Shown here: positions 1-7,734 of the stretch, one piece after another
Position numbering within the stretch: the stretch's first letter is position 1
Layout of the letters: each line of letters begins with the position of its first letter
Assembly (NCBI RefSeq): GCF_013093415.1
Contig: NZ_JABFBC010000001.1
Span: 1,178,001-1,242,000, forward strand
DNA: 64,000 nt
Origin: Halovulum dunhuangense
GTDB taxonomy: Bacteria > Pseudomonadota > Alphaproteobacteria > Rhodobacterales > Rhodobacteraceae
Direction: 5' to 3'
Position numbers and translations under genes: made by a program
The notes under the pieces: model-generated
Told to the model about the DNA's origin: nothing
The model's input: the letters and a program-made list of their open reading frames with translations, nothing else
The model's database searches: none

Positions 1-377
1 CGATGGGGGGAAACGCGGCGACGCAGACGCTGACGGTGGCGGTGCGCGCACTCGCCACCCGCGACCTGACCCGGGCGAATGCCTGGCGCATCATCCGCCG
101 CGAGACGCTGGTGGGGCTGGGCAACGGCATCGCCTTCGCCGTCATCATCGCGGGCGTGGGGCTGGCATGGTTCGGCTCGCCCATGCTGGGGGTGGTGCTG
201 GCGCTCGCGATGGTCATCAACCTGCTGGTGGCGGGGCTTTCGGGCATCCTGATCCCGATGGCGCTGGAAAAGGCGGGTGCGGATCCGGCCCTTGCCTCGG
301 GCACCTTCGTGACAACCGTGACCGATGTGGTGGGCTTCTTTGCCTTTCTGGGGCTTGCGGGGATCCTGCTGCTCTGA
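1..377 (+). CDS. mgtE: MgtE-family magnesium transporter, C-terminal fragment
   Basis: This is the last ~125 codons of a gene that begins before the window; the ATG at position 3 is an internal codon, not a start. The fragment opens with the GGNAATQ motif typical of the MgtE membrane domain (usually GGN.G.Q) and then has three hydrophobic helices, ending in FFAFLGLAGILLL, as in the C-terminal half of MgtE channels. Established role of the family: Mg2+ uptake through a dimeric pore gated by cytoplasmic CBS domains, which would lie upstream and cannot be seen here. A 35-bp repeated element follows 18 nt after the stop. The family call is firm; the full gene is not visible. Confidence 0.85.
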   Translation, partial: MGGNAATQTLTVAVRALATRDLTRANAWRIIRRETLVGLGNGIAFAVIIAGVGLAWFGSPMLGVVLALAMVINLLVAGLSGILIPMALEKAGADPALASGTFVTTVTDVVGFFAFLGLAGILLL

Positions 378-395
378 TGCCGTGCCCGGGGCTGC

Positions 396-430
396 CGCCG
401 GATGCCTCCGGCGGGGATATTTGAAGAAAG
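396..430 (+). repeat. 35-bp element, copy 1, downstream of mgtE
   Basis: A 35-nt sequence identical, in reverse complement, to 20390-20424. It starts with a short hairpin (GCCGG / CCGGC arms around ATGCCT), continues with GGGGATATTT and ends in GAAGAAAG; similarity extends a few bases further (yGGAAGG). It lies 18 nt after the mgtE stop, in the mgtE sense direction. The second copy has the same position relative to its own gene, which suggests a 3'-end function such as termination or RNA processing. Confidence 0.8.
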
Positions 431-510
431 TGGAAGGCGGGGGATGCTGCGCTTGCCTTCCGCCACGCAGCCGCCAAGTGTAGGGCGCAGGACAGGCAGG
501 AGGACAAGAC

Positions 511-1422
511 GTGCGCGCGATACCCAAGACCATCGACGAGACGCAGGCGCTGCTGGGCGACGCGGGCTATGTCTGCGGCCGGGCGCTCGCGACGGTGGTG
601 TTCCTGAGCCTGAAGCTGGGCCGGCCGCTGTTCCTGGAAGGCGAGGCCGGGGTCGGCAAGACCGAGATCGCCAAGGCGTTGTCGGCGGCGCTGGGGCGGC
701 GGCTGATCCGGCTGCAATGCTACGAGGGGCTGGATGCGGCATCCGCCGTCTACGAGTGGAACTTCGCCGCCCAGATGGTCGCGATCCGCACGGCGGAGGC
801 GGTGGAGGGCACCGATCGCGAGGCGCTGACCGAGGAGCTGTTTTCCGACCGCTACCTGATCCGCCGGCCGCTGCTTGAGGCGATGAGCCCCCAGGATGGC
901 GGCGCGCCGATCCTGCTGATCGACGAGCTGGACCGCACCGACGAGCCCTTCGAGGCGTTCCTGCTGGAGGCGCTTTCGGATTTCCAGGTCACCATCCCCG
1001 AGCTTGGCACCATCCGCGCCGAGGCGCCGCCGGTGGTGATCCTGACCTCGAACCGCACCCGCGAGGTGCATGACGCGCTGAAGCGCCGCTGTCTTTACCA
1101 CTGGGTGGACTATCCCGATTTCGACCGCGAGATGGAGATCCTGCGGGCCCGCGCGCCGGAGGCGACCGAAACGCTGAGCCGCGAGGTGGTGGCCTTCGTC
1201 CAGCGGCTGCGGAAGGAAGACCTGTTCAAGACGCCGGGCGTGGCCGAAAGCATCGACTGGGCGAAGTGCCTGGTCGCGCTGGATGCGATCACGCTGAGCC
1301 CCGAGGTGATCGCCGACACGCTGGGCGCGCTGCTGAAGTACCAGGACGACATCCAGAAGCTGCACGGATCCGAGGTGAAGAAGCTGCTCGACGAGGCGCG
1401 GGCGGGGCTGGCCCCGGCGTGA
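511..1422 (+). CDS. MoxR-type AAA+ ATPase (CoxD-like)
   Basis: 303 residues. Walker A GEAGVGKT lies at about 44-51 and Walker B LLIDELD at about 135-141, with a conserved SNRTREVHDAL segment (sensor/arginine region). The match is to the MoxR/CoxD branch of AAA+ ATPases, which work with VWA-domain partners as chaperones in metal-cofactor insertion; CoxD acts in maturation of the CO dehydrogenase Mo-Cu site. The GTG at 511 was chosen because CAGGAGGA precedes it by about 7 nt. Its last 4 nt overlap the VWA gene (GTGA), so the two are probably translationally coupled. XdhC and a Mo-cofactor enzyme follow, supporting a role with a molybdenum hydroxylase; the structural subunits are not in the window. 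Confidence 0.88.
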   Translation: MRAIPKTIDETQALLGDAGYVCGRALATVVFLSLKLGRPLFLEGEAGVGKTEIAKALSAALGRRLIRLQCYEGLDAASAVYEWNFAAQMVAIRTAEAVEGTDREALTEELFSDRYLIRRPLLEAMSPQDGGAPILLIDELDRTDEPFEAFLLEALSDFQVTIPELGTIRAEAPPVVILTSNRTREVHDALKRRCLYHWVDYPDFDREMEILRARAPEATETLSREVVAFVQRLRKEDLFKTPGVAESIDWAKCLVALDAITLSPEVIADTLGALLKYQDDIQKLHGSEVKKLLDEARAGLAPA

Positions 1423-2678
1423 GCGGCGCCGATACGCTGGCGATTCCCGAGGACGGGCGCCTTGCCCAGAACATCACCCATTTCGCCCGCGCCCTGCGCC
1501 GCGCGGGCCTGCCGGCGGGGCCTGGCCGGGTGGTCGATGCGATCCGCGCGGTCGAGGCGGCGGGCTTCACCCGCAAGGAGGATTTCTTCTTCACGCTGCA
1601 GGCCTGCTTCTGCTCGAAGCCCGAGCACCGGGTGGTGTTCGCGCAGGTGTTCCGGTTGTACTGGCGCGATCCGCAGTTCCTGGAACACATGATGTCGCTG
1701 CTCTCGCCGATGGTATCTGGGCTGAACGAGGCGCCGAAGGCCACGGCCGCCGAGAAGCGCGCGGCGCAGGCGCTTCTGGACGACCAGGAGGTGAAGCGCC
1801 CCGAGCGCGAGGAAGAGGAGGAGCAGGGCGAGGAGATCGAGTTCGACGCGACGCTGACATTCTCGGCCGAGGAGCGTCTGCGCCAGACCGATTTCGAGCA
1901 GATGACCGCGGCCGAGATCGCCGAGGCGAGGCGCGCCATCGCACGGCTGGACCTGCCGGTGCGGCCCATCGCCTCGCGCCGGACGATTGCCGCGCCGCGG
2001 GGCCGGGTGCCGGACTGGCGGGCCACGATGCGGGCGGCGCTGCGTTCGGGCGGGGATATCCGCGGGCTGTCGATGCGCAAGCGGCGCGAGCGGTACCCGA
2101 ACCTGGTGGCGCTGTGCGATATTTCCGGGTCGATGTCGTCCTACAGCCGGATGCTGCTGCACTTCCTGCATGCCGCCGCAAATGCCAAGGGGGCTGGCTG
2201 GGCGCAGGTCCATGCCTTCACCTTCGGCACGCGGCTCACCAACATCACCCGCCATCTGCGCGCCCGCGACGTCGATGCGGCGCTGGCCGCCGCGGGCGCC
2301 GAGGCGCGCGACTGGGAAGGGGGGACGCGGATCGGGCATTGCCTGCACGCCTTCAACCGGGACTGGTCGCGCCGGGTTCTGGGGCAGGGGGCGGTGGTGC
2401 TGCTGATCACCGACGGGCTGGACCGGGACGACCCGGACCTGCTGGCCGCCGAGGCGGACCGGCTGCGCCTGTCCTCGCGCCGGCTGATCTGGCTGAACCC
2501 GCTTCTGCGCTGGGACGGCTTCGCGCCGCGGGCGCGGGGGGTCAAGGTGCTGCTGCCGCGGGTGGACGCGTTCCGCGCGGGTCACAACATCGCCTCGCTC
2601 GAGGCGCTGGCCGAGGCGCTGACCCGCGCCGGTGACAGCGGTGACAAGATGCGGCTGATGGCGATGCTGGAGGAGTGA
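1419..2678 (+). CDS. VWA-domain protein, CoxE-like
   Basis: 419 residues from a GTG at 1419 that overlaps the ATPase stop (GTGA). The open frame runs further upstream but only as a shadow of the ATPase gene. A glutamate-rich acidic stretch lies near residues 125-145, and the C-terminal half is a von Willebrand A domain with the MIDAS motif DISGSMS at about 234-240, so the metal site looks intact. CoxE/VWA proteins partner with MoxR/CoxD ATPases in cofactor maturation. Gene order ATPase-VWA-XdhC-MocA matches accessory genes of Mo-containing CO dehydrogenase/xanthine dehydrogenase-type enzymes. The exact client enzyme cannot be told. Confidence 0.87.
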   Translation: MSGADTLAIPEDGRLAQNITHFARALRRAGLPAGPGRVVDAIRAVEAAGFTRKEDFFFTLQACFCSKPEHRVVFAQVFRLYWRDPQFLEHMMSLLSPMVSGLNEAPKATAAEKRAAQALLDDQEVKRPEREEEEEQGEEIEFDATLTFSAEERLRQTDFEQMTAAEIAEARRAIARLDLPVRPIASRRTIAAPRGRVPDWRATMRAALRSGGDIRGLSMRKRRERYPNLVALCDISGSMSSYSRMLLHFLHAAANAKGAGWAQVHAFTFGTRLTNITRHLRARDVDAALAAAGAEARDWEGGTRIGHCLHAFNRDWSRRVLGQGAVVLLITDGLDRDDPDLLAAEADRLRLSSRRLIWLNPLLRWDGFAPRARGVKVLLPRVDAFRAGHNIASLEALAEALTRAGDSGDKMRLMAMLEE

Positions 2679-2742
2679 CCGGCGGTTCCGCACGGGCCCG
2701 GCATGGGGCATACTGGCAACCCGACGGAAGGGGTGGGCAAGC

Positions 2743-3747
2743 ATGAGCGCAGTGGATCACGACAACATTCCCGAACAGGCGCTGGAGTTGCTGCGCGCGG
2801 GCACGCCGGTGGCGCTGGCGACCGTGGTCGAGACCTGGGGCTCGGCCCCGCGGCCCGTCGGCTCGATGCTGGCGATCGGTGCGGGGGCCGAGATGATCGG
2901 GTCCGTCTCGGGTGGCTGCGTCGAGGGCGCGGTCGTGGCCGAGGCGCTGGAGGCGGTGGTGGACGGGCGTTGCCGGGTGCTCGATTTCGGGGTCAGCGAT
3001 GACGAGGCCTTTGCCGTGGGGCTGGCCTGCGGCGGGCGCATCCGGGTGATGGTCGAGCCGGTGGACACCGGGCAGGGGCCGTCGCGCGAGATGCTGGAGA
3101 CACTGGTCGCGGCCCGGGCGGCGCGCCGGCGGATTGCCTTGGCGGTGAACCCCGAAACCTGGGAGCGGCGGCTGATCGAGGGGCCGGGCGATCCGCTGTG
3201 GAATGCGGCGGAGGCGCGCTTTACCGCGGACAAGTCCGGCTTCGAGGGGGAGTGGTTCATCGGCATCCACAACCCGCCCCTGCGCATGGTCGTCGTGGGT
3301 GCGGTGCATATCGCGCAGCCGCTTCTGCAGATGGCGCGGCTGGCGGGGTATGACCCGGTGCTGGTCGATCCGCGCGACGCCTTCGCCTCGGACCAGCGCT
3401 TCCCGGGCGAGACGATCCTGCGGGACTGGCCGGATGCGGCGCTGGAGCAGGCGGGACTCGATGCGCGCACCGCCGTGGTGACGCTGACACATGACCCGAA
3501 GCTCGACGATCCGGCCATCCGCATCGCGCTGCGGGCGCCCGTCTTCTATCTCGGGTGCCTCGGGTCAACCCGCACGCATGCCAAGCGGGTGGCGCGCCTG
3601 GAGGAGGCGGGCTTCACGCCGGCCGAGATCGCGCGGATCCATGCGCCCGTGGGGCTGGACATAGGCGCCAAGTCCCCGGCCGAGATCGCGCTGTCGATCC
3701 TGGCGCAGATCACCGAGCGCCTGCGGCGACCCGAGACGCGGCCATGA
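2743..3747 (+). CDS. XdhC/CoxF family molybdenum cofactor chaperone
   Basis: 334 residues, with both family halves present. The N-terminal XdhC/CoxI domain carries GSAPRPVGSMLAI and SVSGGCVEGAVV; the C-terminal Rossmann-like domain contains VVVGAVHIAQPLL followed by VLVDPRDAFA at about residues 183-215. XdhC proteins bind molybdenum cofactor, help sulfurate it and insert it into xanthine dehydrogenase-type hydroxylases. The start at 2743 follows GGAAGGGGTGGG. The stop overlaps the next start (ATGA), which couples it to the cytidylyltransferase fusion, the enzyme that would make the cofactor it carries. Confidence 0.92.
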   Translation: MSAVDHDNIPEQALELLRAGTPVALATVVETWGSAPRPVGSMLAIGAGAEMIGSVSGGCVEGAVVAEALEAVVDGRCRVLDFGVSDDEAFAVGLACGGRIRVMVEPVDTGQGPSREMLETLVAARAARRRIALAVNPETWERRLIEGPGDPLWNAAEARFTADKSGFEGEWFIGIHNPPLRMVVVGAVHIAQPLLQMARLAGYDPVLVDPRDAFASDQRFPGETILRDWPDAALEQAGLDARTAVVTLTHDPKLDDPAIRIALRAPVFYLGCLGSTRTHAKRVARLEEAGFTPAEIARIHAPVGLDIGAKSPAEIALSILAQITERLRRPETRP

Positions 3748-5357
3748 AATTCGGGCCGGTTCCGCTGGATCGGGCCGAGGGCGCGATCCTGGCGCATTCG
3801 GTGCAGGCCGGGCCGGTCAGGCTGCGCAAGGGCCTGACGCTGGGCGCGGACGAGGTGGCGGCGCTTCGGGCGGCGGGGCTTGCGGAGGTGACGGTGGCCC
3901 GGATCGAGCCGGGTGATGTCGGCGAGGACGCCGCGGCGCAACAGCTTGCGGCGGCGCTGGCCGGGCCGGGGGCGGGGCTGCGCGTGACCGAGCCCTTCAC
4001 CGGGCGGGTGAACCTTGTGGCAGAGCATCCCGGCCTGTTCCGGGTCGACGCGGCGGCGGTCAACCGGCTGAACGCGGTCGATCCCGGCATCACGCTGGCC
4101 ACCCTGCCGGATTTCAGCCGTGTGGCCGCGGGGACGATGGTCGCGACCGCCAAGATCATCCCCTATGCGGTGCCGGGCGACGCGCTGGCACGCGCGCTGG
4201 GGGGGCTTCCCGGGGGCGGTTCGATGTCGGTCGCGTCGCTGAAGGTGACCGAGGCGGCGCTGATCCTGACCCGCACGCCGGGCTTTGCCCGGAAGCTGAT
4301 CGACAAGGGCGCCGCGGTGGTGGCCGAGCGGATGGCCGGTCTGGGCGTCAGCCTGGCCAGCATCGAGACGGTCCCGCACGAGACCGGGGCGGTGGGCGCG
4401 GCGCTGGGGCGAGCCAAGGCGCCGCTGGTGCTGGTGATGGGGGCCTCGGCTACCTCGGACCCGGCGGATGTCTGTCCGGCGGCAGTCGTGGCGGCCGGGG
4501 GGGAGCTGATCCGGTTCGGGATGCCGGTCGATCCGGGCAACCTGCTGTTCCTGGGGCGCCTTGGCGGTGCCGATGTCGTGGGCCTGCCGGGTTGCGCCCG
4601 TTCGCCCGCGCTGAACGGTGCGGACTGGGTGCTGGAGCGGCTGGTCTGCGGCCTGCCGGTGGGGGAGCCCGAGATCGCCGCGATGGGTGTCGGCGGGCTT
4701 CTGAAGGAGATCCCCCTGCGCCCGCAGCCGCGCGCGATCCGGCCCGCCTCGACATCGGGGCCGCGGGTGGAGATCCTGCTTCTGGCGGCGGGTGCATCGC
4801 GCCGGATGGGCGGGGCCGACAAGCTGGTGCAGGATGCGGGCGGCCAGCCGCTGTTGCGCCGCGCGGCCAGGGCCGCGCTGGGCGCCGGGGCCGCCGCGGT
4901 GCGCGTGGTGCTGCCGCCAGATCACGCGGCGCGGCGCGCGACCCTGGAGGGGCTGGACGGCCTGTCGGTCGTCGAGGCGCCGCGCGCGCAGGAAGGAATG
5001 GGCGCGAGCCTTGCCACCGGGATCGCCGCGCTGGGGCGCAAGGCCGATGCGGTGATCGTGGCGCTGGCCGACATGCCGGACGTGACAGCGCAGGATTACC
5101 GCCGCCTGATCGCCGCTTTCGATCCGGAAAAGGGGCACGAGATCTGCCGTGGCGTGACGCCCGGGGGCGTGCCCGGGCATCCGGTGCTGTTCGGGCGGCG
5201 GTTCTTCGAGAACCTCGCCGATCTGGGCGGGGATCGCGGCGCGCGGGACGTGATCGCGGCGGGGGCAGACTTCCTGGCGGATGTCCCCCTGCCGGGGATG
5301 GCGGCCGTGACCGACCTGGACACGCCCGAGGATTGGGCCACCTGGCAGCGGGGCTGA
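3744..5357 (+). CDS. Molybdopterin-binding domain fused to MocA/MobA-like nucleotidyltransferase
   Basis: 537 residues. The ATG at 3744 overlaps the xdhC stop; the frame is open upstream but only within xdhC. Residues 1 to ~335 resemble MoeA/MPT-binding domains (FTGRVNLVAEHPGLFRVD near the middle; VMGASATSDPADVCPAAV in the glycine/serine-rich binding region). From about residue 341 a MobA/MocA-type transferase begins: [17 protein letters not shown] (nucleotide loop and conserved RMG..DK), then EGMGASLATGI and ALADMPD. MocA transfers CMP from CTP to molybdopterin, making the cytosine dinucleotide cofactor of CO/xanthine dehydrogenases. The inferred role is Mo transfer plus cytidylylation in one polypeptide; CTP rather than GTP specificity is inferred from context. 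Confidence 0.85.
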   Translation: MKFGPVPLDRAEGAILAHSVQAGPVRLRKGLTLGADEVAALRAAGLAEVTVARIEPGDVGEDAAAQQLAAALAGPGAGLRVTEPFTGRVNLVAEHPGLFRVDAAAVNRLNAVDPGITLATLPDFSRVAAGTMVATAKIIPYAVPGDALARALGGLPGGGSMSVASLKVTEAALILTRTPGFARKLIDKGAAVVAERMAGLGVSLASIETVPHETGAVGAALGRAKAPLVLVMGASATSDPADVCPAAVVAAGGELIRFGMPVDPGNLLFLGRLGGADVVGLPGCARSPALNGADWVLERLVCGLPVGEPEIAAMGVGGLLKEIPLRPQPRAIRPASTSGPRVEILLLAAGASRRMGGADKLVQDAGGQPLLRRAARAALGAGAAAVRVVLPPDHAARRATLEGLDGLSVVEAPRAQEGMGASLATGIAALGRKADAVIVALADMPDVTAQDYRRLIAAFDPEKGHEICRGVTPGGVPGHPVLFGRRFFENLADLGGDRGARDVIAAGADFLADVPLPGMAAVTDLDTPEDWATWQRG

Positions 5358-5369
5358 GCCCCGCGCCGC

Positions 5370-6776
5370 CTATTGCGGGATCACCAGCACGGTATCGCGC
5401 CCGCCGCGACGCAGGCGGATTGCATCCTCGCTGATCGCCGCCACCTCGGAACCCTCGACGGTGTCGCCCGGGCGCACCTTCTGGTAGCGGCCGCTGGAAA
5501 GGCGGACCAGCGCGCTTCGGCTGCCGGTCTTGCCATAGACGCCGACCAGCACGACCTGCCGCAGCGGGATCGCATCCTCGACGGTGGCGGCGGCGGCGAC
5601 CGAGGCGGATGTGGGGATCCGGGGCGGGCTGTCGCGTCTTGCAGCGGGCTGGGCCGGTGCGGACTGCGGGTCCGGCGCGACCGATGTGACCGGGGCTGCC
5701 TGCGGAGCGGGGGCAGCGGCGGCTGCCGCCGGGCGCGCGAGGGGCCGGTCGGAGCGTGTCAGCGCGTTCGCCGACGGCTCCAGCGCCGCCACCTCGAGTT
5801 CTGCGGCGACGCTTGCCGTGGCGGGGCGGCGCAGCGGCCGGTCCGACCGGGTGAGCGCGTTGGCCGATGCGGCAAGATCTGCATTCGCCTGCGCCGCCAG
5901 TTCGGGAACCGAGCTTGCGACGCTTGCAACCGGGCGCAGCGGCGGAACGGTGTCCGGGCGCGCGGGGATCACGCGGACCGACCCGTCCGGTGCAGCGGCG
6001 GCAACCGGCGCGGCCGTCCGCTCCGGCGCAAGGGCCGCGGGCGGGACTGCGTCGATCGGGCTGCGCGGCAGGGGGCGCGGGGCGGTCGTCAGCTGCGCGA
6101 TGCGGACCGCACCCGCCAGCGCCTCGGCGCCGGCGGTCCGGTGCGCGTCGTTTTCCGCGCCGGGCAGGCGCGCCATGGCCGGGGCTGCGCTCAGAAGCAC
6201 TGCCGCCATCGCCACGGCGATGCCGGCAGCGCCGAAGCCCTTCCACGGCCAGGATATGCGCCAGCGGGGGCGGGCCTGTTCGGCGCCGGGCGGCGGGAAC
6301 CACGGTGTGTGGTCAAGCCCCTCGGGCGATGCGGCGAGCGTGAAGCCCGTGGCCGCGAACCCGTGTGGCGCAAGAAACTGCATCGCATCCTCCAGTACCG
6401 TGCGGCGCACCCCCGCCATGACATGCACGCCGCCAAGCTGGACGCCCGGCGCGTCCAGGACAAGATCCGCGGCCCCGCGCGGGGCCGCGTCGCGAAAGGC
6501 ATGGGCGATCATGGCCGGGACCGGGGCCACGTCACCGCTGTCGATGGCGCGGATCGCGACTTCCTCTTCGGGCAGCCAGACCTCGACGGGCAGGGCCCCG
6601 CGACGCCCGCGCGCCGCCTCGAGGCGCATGCGGCGCAGATCGCCATGGATCGTCTCGGGGTTGACCGGCACGCGCGCAAGGGCCGTCCAGTCGCCATGTC
6701 CCCGGGTTCCATGCAGCGTTATGCCATCCGGCGAGAGATGGAGCGCGAACCCGCTGAACCCTGGGTCACTCGTCAT
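5370..6776 (-). CDS. Bitopic protein with PilP/GspC-like C-terminal domain, function unknown
   Basis: 468 residues from the ATG at 6776; the frame is open far upstream but only antisense to the SIMPL gene. Three parts are visible: a ~165-residue cytoplasmic domain, one membrane helix at about 181-200, and a long Pro/Ala-rich periplasmic linker ending in a compact domain (about 403-468: VVLVGVYGKTGSRSALVRL, YQKVRPGDTV, AISEDAIRLRRGG). That tail resembles the PilP/GspC homology-region fold of secretion and pilus assembly proteins. The linker holds a direct repeat, SANALTRSDRPL at 304-315 and 335-346. Rhodobacterales relatives are often loosely named translation initiation factor 2, which the sequence does not support. 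No other pilus genes are nearby. Confidence 0.7.
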   Translation of the reverse strand: MTSDPGFSGFALHLSPDGITLHGTRGHGDWTALARVPVNPETIHGDLRRMRLEAARGRRGALPVEVWLPEEEVAIRAIDSGDVAPVPAMIAHAFRDAAPRGAADLVLDAPGVQLGGVHVMAGVRRTVLEDAMQFLAPHGFAATGFTLAASPEGLDHTPWFPPPGAEQARPRWRISWPWKGFGAAGIAVAMAAVLLSAAPAMARLPGAENDAHRTAGAEALAGAVRIAQLTTAPRPLPRSPIDAVPPAALAPERTAAPVAAAAPDGSVRVIPARPDTVPPLRPVASVASSVPELAAQANADLAASANALTRSDRPLRRPATASVAAELEVAALEPSANALTRSDRPLARPAAAAAAPAPQAAPVTSVAPDPQSAPAQPAARRDSPPRIPTSASVAAAATVEDAIPLRQVVLVGVYGKTGSRSALVRLSSGRYQKVRPGDTVEGSEVAAISEDAIRLRRGGRDTVLVIPQ

Positions 6777-6993
6777 GCTGCCGCTTTCCGCCTGTCCTCG
6801 TGCCCTGCCGACGCGTTGGCCGACCCGACGGCTGGTGCCGCTCGGTTTCACCATAGCCCGAGGGCGCGCCTCGCGCCATAGCCGAGCGCCCGTTACGGCG
6901 AAGCTTTGCCGTCGGGGCCGGGGCCGTGCCGACTGCGCATTGCGGCGCGGCGCGACCGGCGCGATGATGCGGCATTCGCTGAAGGAGGTTGCC

Positions 6994-7692
6994 ATGCTGC
7001 GAAGTATCGGAATTCTGGTCGTCTGCGCCGCGCTTGCCGCCCCTGCCTGGGCGGACGATGAACCGGGCCGGATCGCCGTGTCCGGCGAGGGCCGCGTCGA
7101 GTCCGCACCCGACATGGCGGTGGTGACCGCCGGGGTGGAAACGACCGCCGCCAGCGCCGGCGAGGCGCTTGCGGCGAACTCAGCAGCCATGACCGCGGTG
7201 ATGGAGGTGCTGACCGCGGCCGGGGTCGAATCCCGCGACGTGCAGACCACCGAGATCGGCCTGAACCCCGTCTGGACCGGTCCCCAGCCCGGTCGCGAGG
7301 AAGAGGGCATGCGCATCAGCGGCTATTCGGCGACCAATCTCGTGACGATAAACGTGCGCGCGCTCGACGGTCTGGGCGGCGTGCTGGACGCGCTGGGGCA
7401 GGCTGGGGTCAACCGGATCCAGGGGATCGCCTTTTCTGTGGCCGAGCCGCGCGCGTTGGAGGACGAGGCGCGCCGCGCCGCCGTGGCCGATGCGCGCGCC
7501 AGGGCCGAGCTTTACGCGCAGGCGGCGGGGGTCGAGCTTGGGCCGCTCATGGAATTGCGTGACAGCTTCGCCGCACGCCCGCCGATGATGCTGCGGGCCG
7601 AGGTGGCGAGCATGGACGCGGGCGTGCCCGTGTCGGGCGGATCGGTCGCGCTGACCGCGCAGGTCGAGATGGTCTTCGCGATCGCGGACTGA
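6994..7692 (+). CDS. SIMPL (DUF541) domain periplasmic protein
   Basis: 232 residues. The ATG at 6994 is preceded by GAAGGAGGTT, a near-ideal ribosome binding site; an in-frame ATG at 6964 lacks one. Residues 1-20 are a Sec signal peptide ending PAWA. The mature protein begins with RIAVSGEGRVESAPDMAVV, the hallmark of SIMPL/DUF541 proteins, and shows the family pattern VQTTEIGLNPVW and SGYSATNLVTI. These periplasmic proteins (such as E. coli YggE) are linked to oxidative stress tolerance, with no defined enzyme activity. It is divergent from the bitopic-protein gene across a 217-nt gap and shares a bidirectional terminator with metY. Confidence 0.88.
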   Translation: MLRSIGILVVCAALAAPAWADDEPGRIAVSGEGRVESAPDMAVVTAGVETTAASAGEALAANSAAMTAVMEVLTAAGVESRDVQTTEIGLNPVWTGPQPGREEEGMRISGYSATNLVTINVRALDGLGGVLDALGQAGVNRIQGIAFSVAEPRALEDEARRAAVADARARAELYAQAAGVELGPLMELRDSFAARPPMMLRAEVASMDAGVPVSGGSVALTAQVEMVFAIAD

Positions 7693-7700
7693 CGCGAAAA

Positions 7701-7726
7701 GGGGGCGGCACCGGGATGCCGCCCCC
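7701..7726. terminator. Bidirectional hairpin between SIMPL gene and metY
   Basis: A perfect inverted repeat GGGGGCGGCA / TGCCGCCCCC with a 6-nt loop sits between two convergent genes. On the minus strand the stem is followed by TTTT, so it best fits a rho-independent terminator for metY and can also stop plus-strand transcripts. Confidence 0.8.
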
Positions 7727-7734
7727 TTGGGCAT

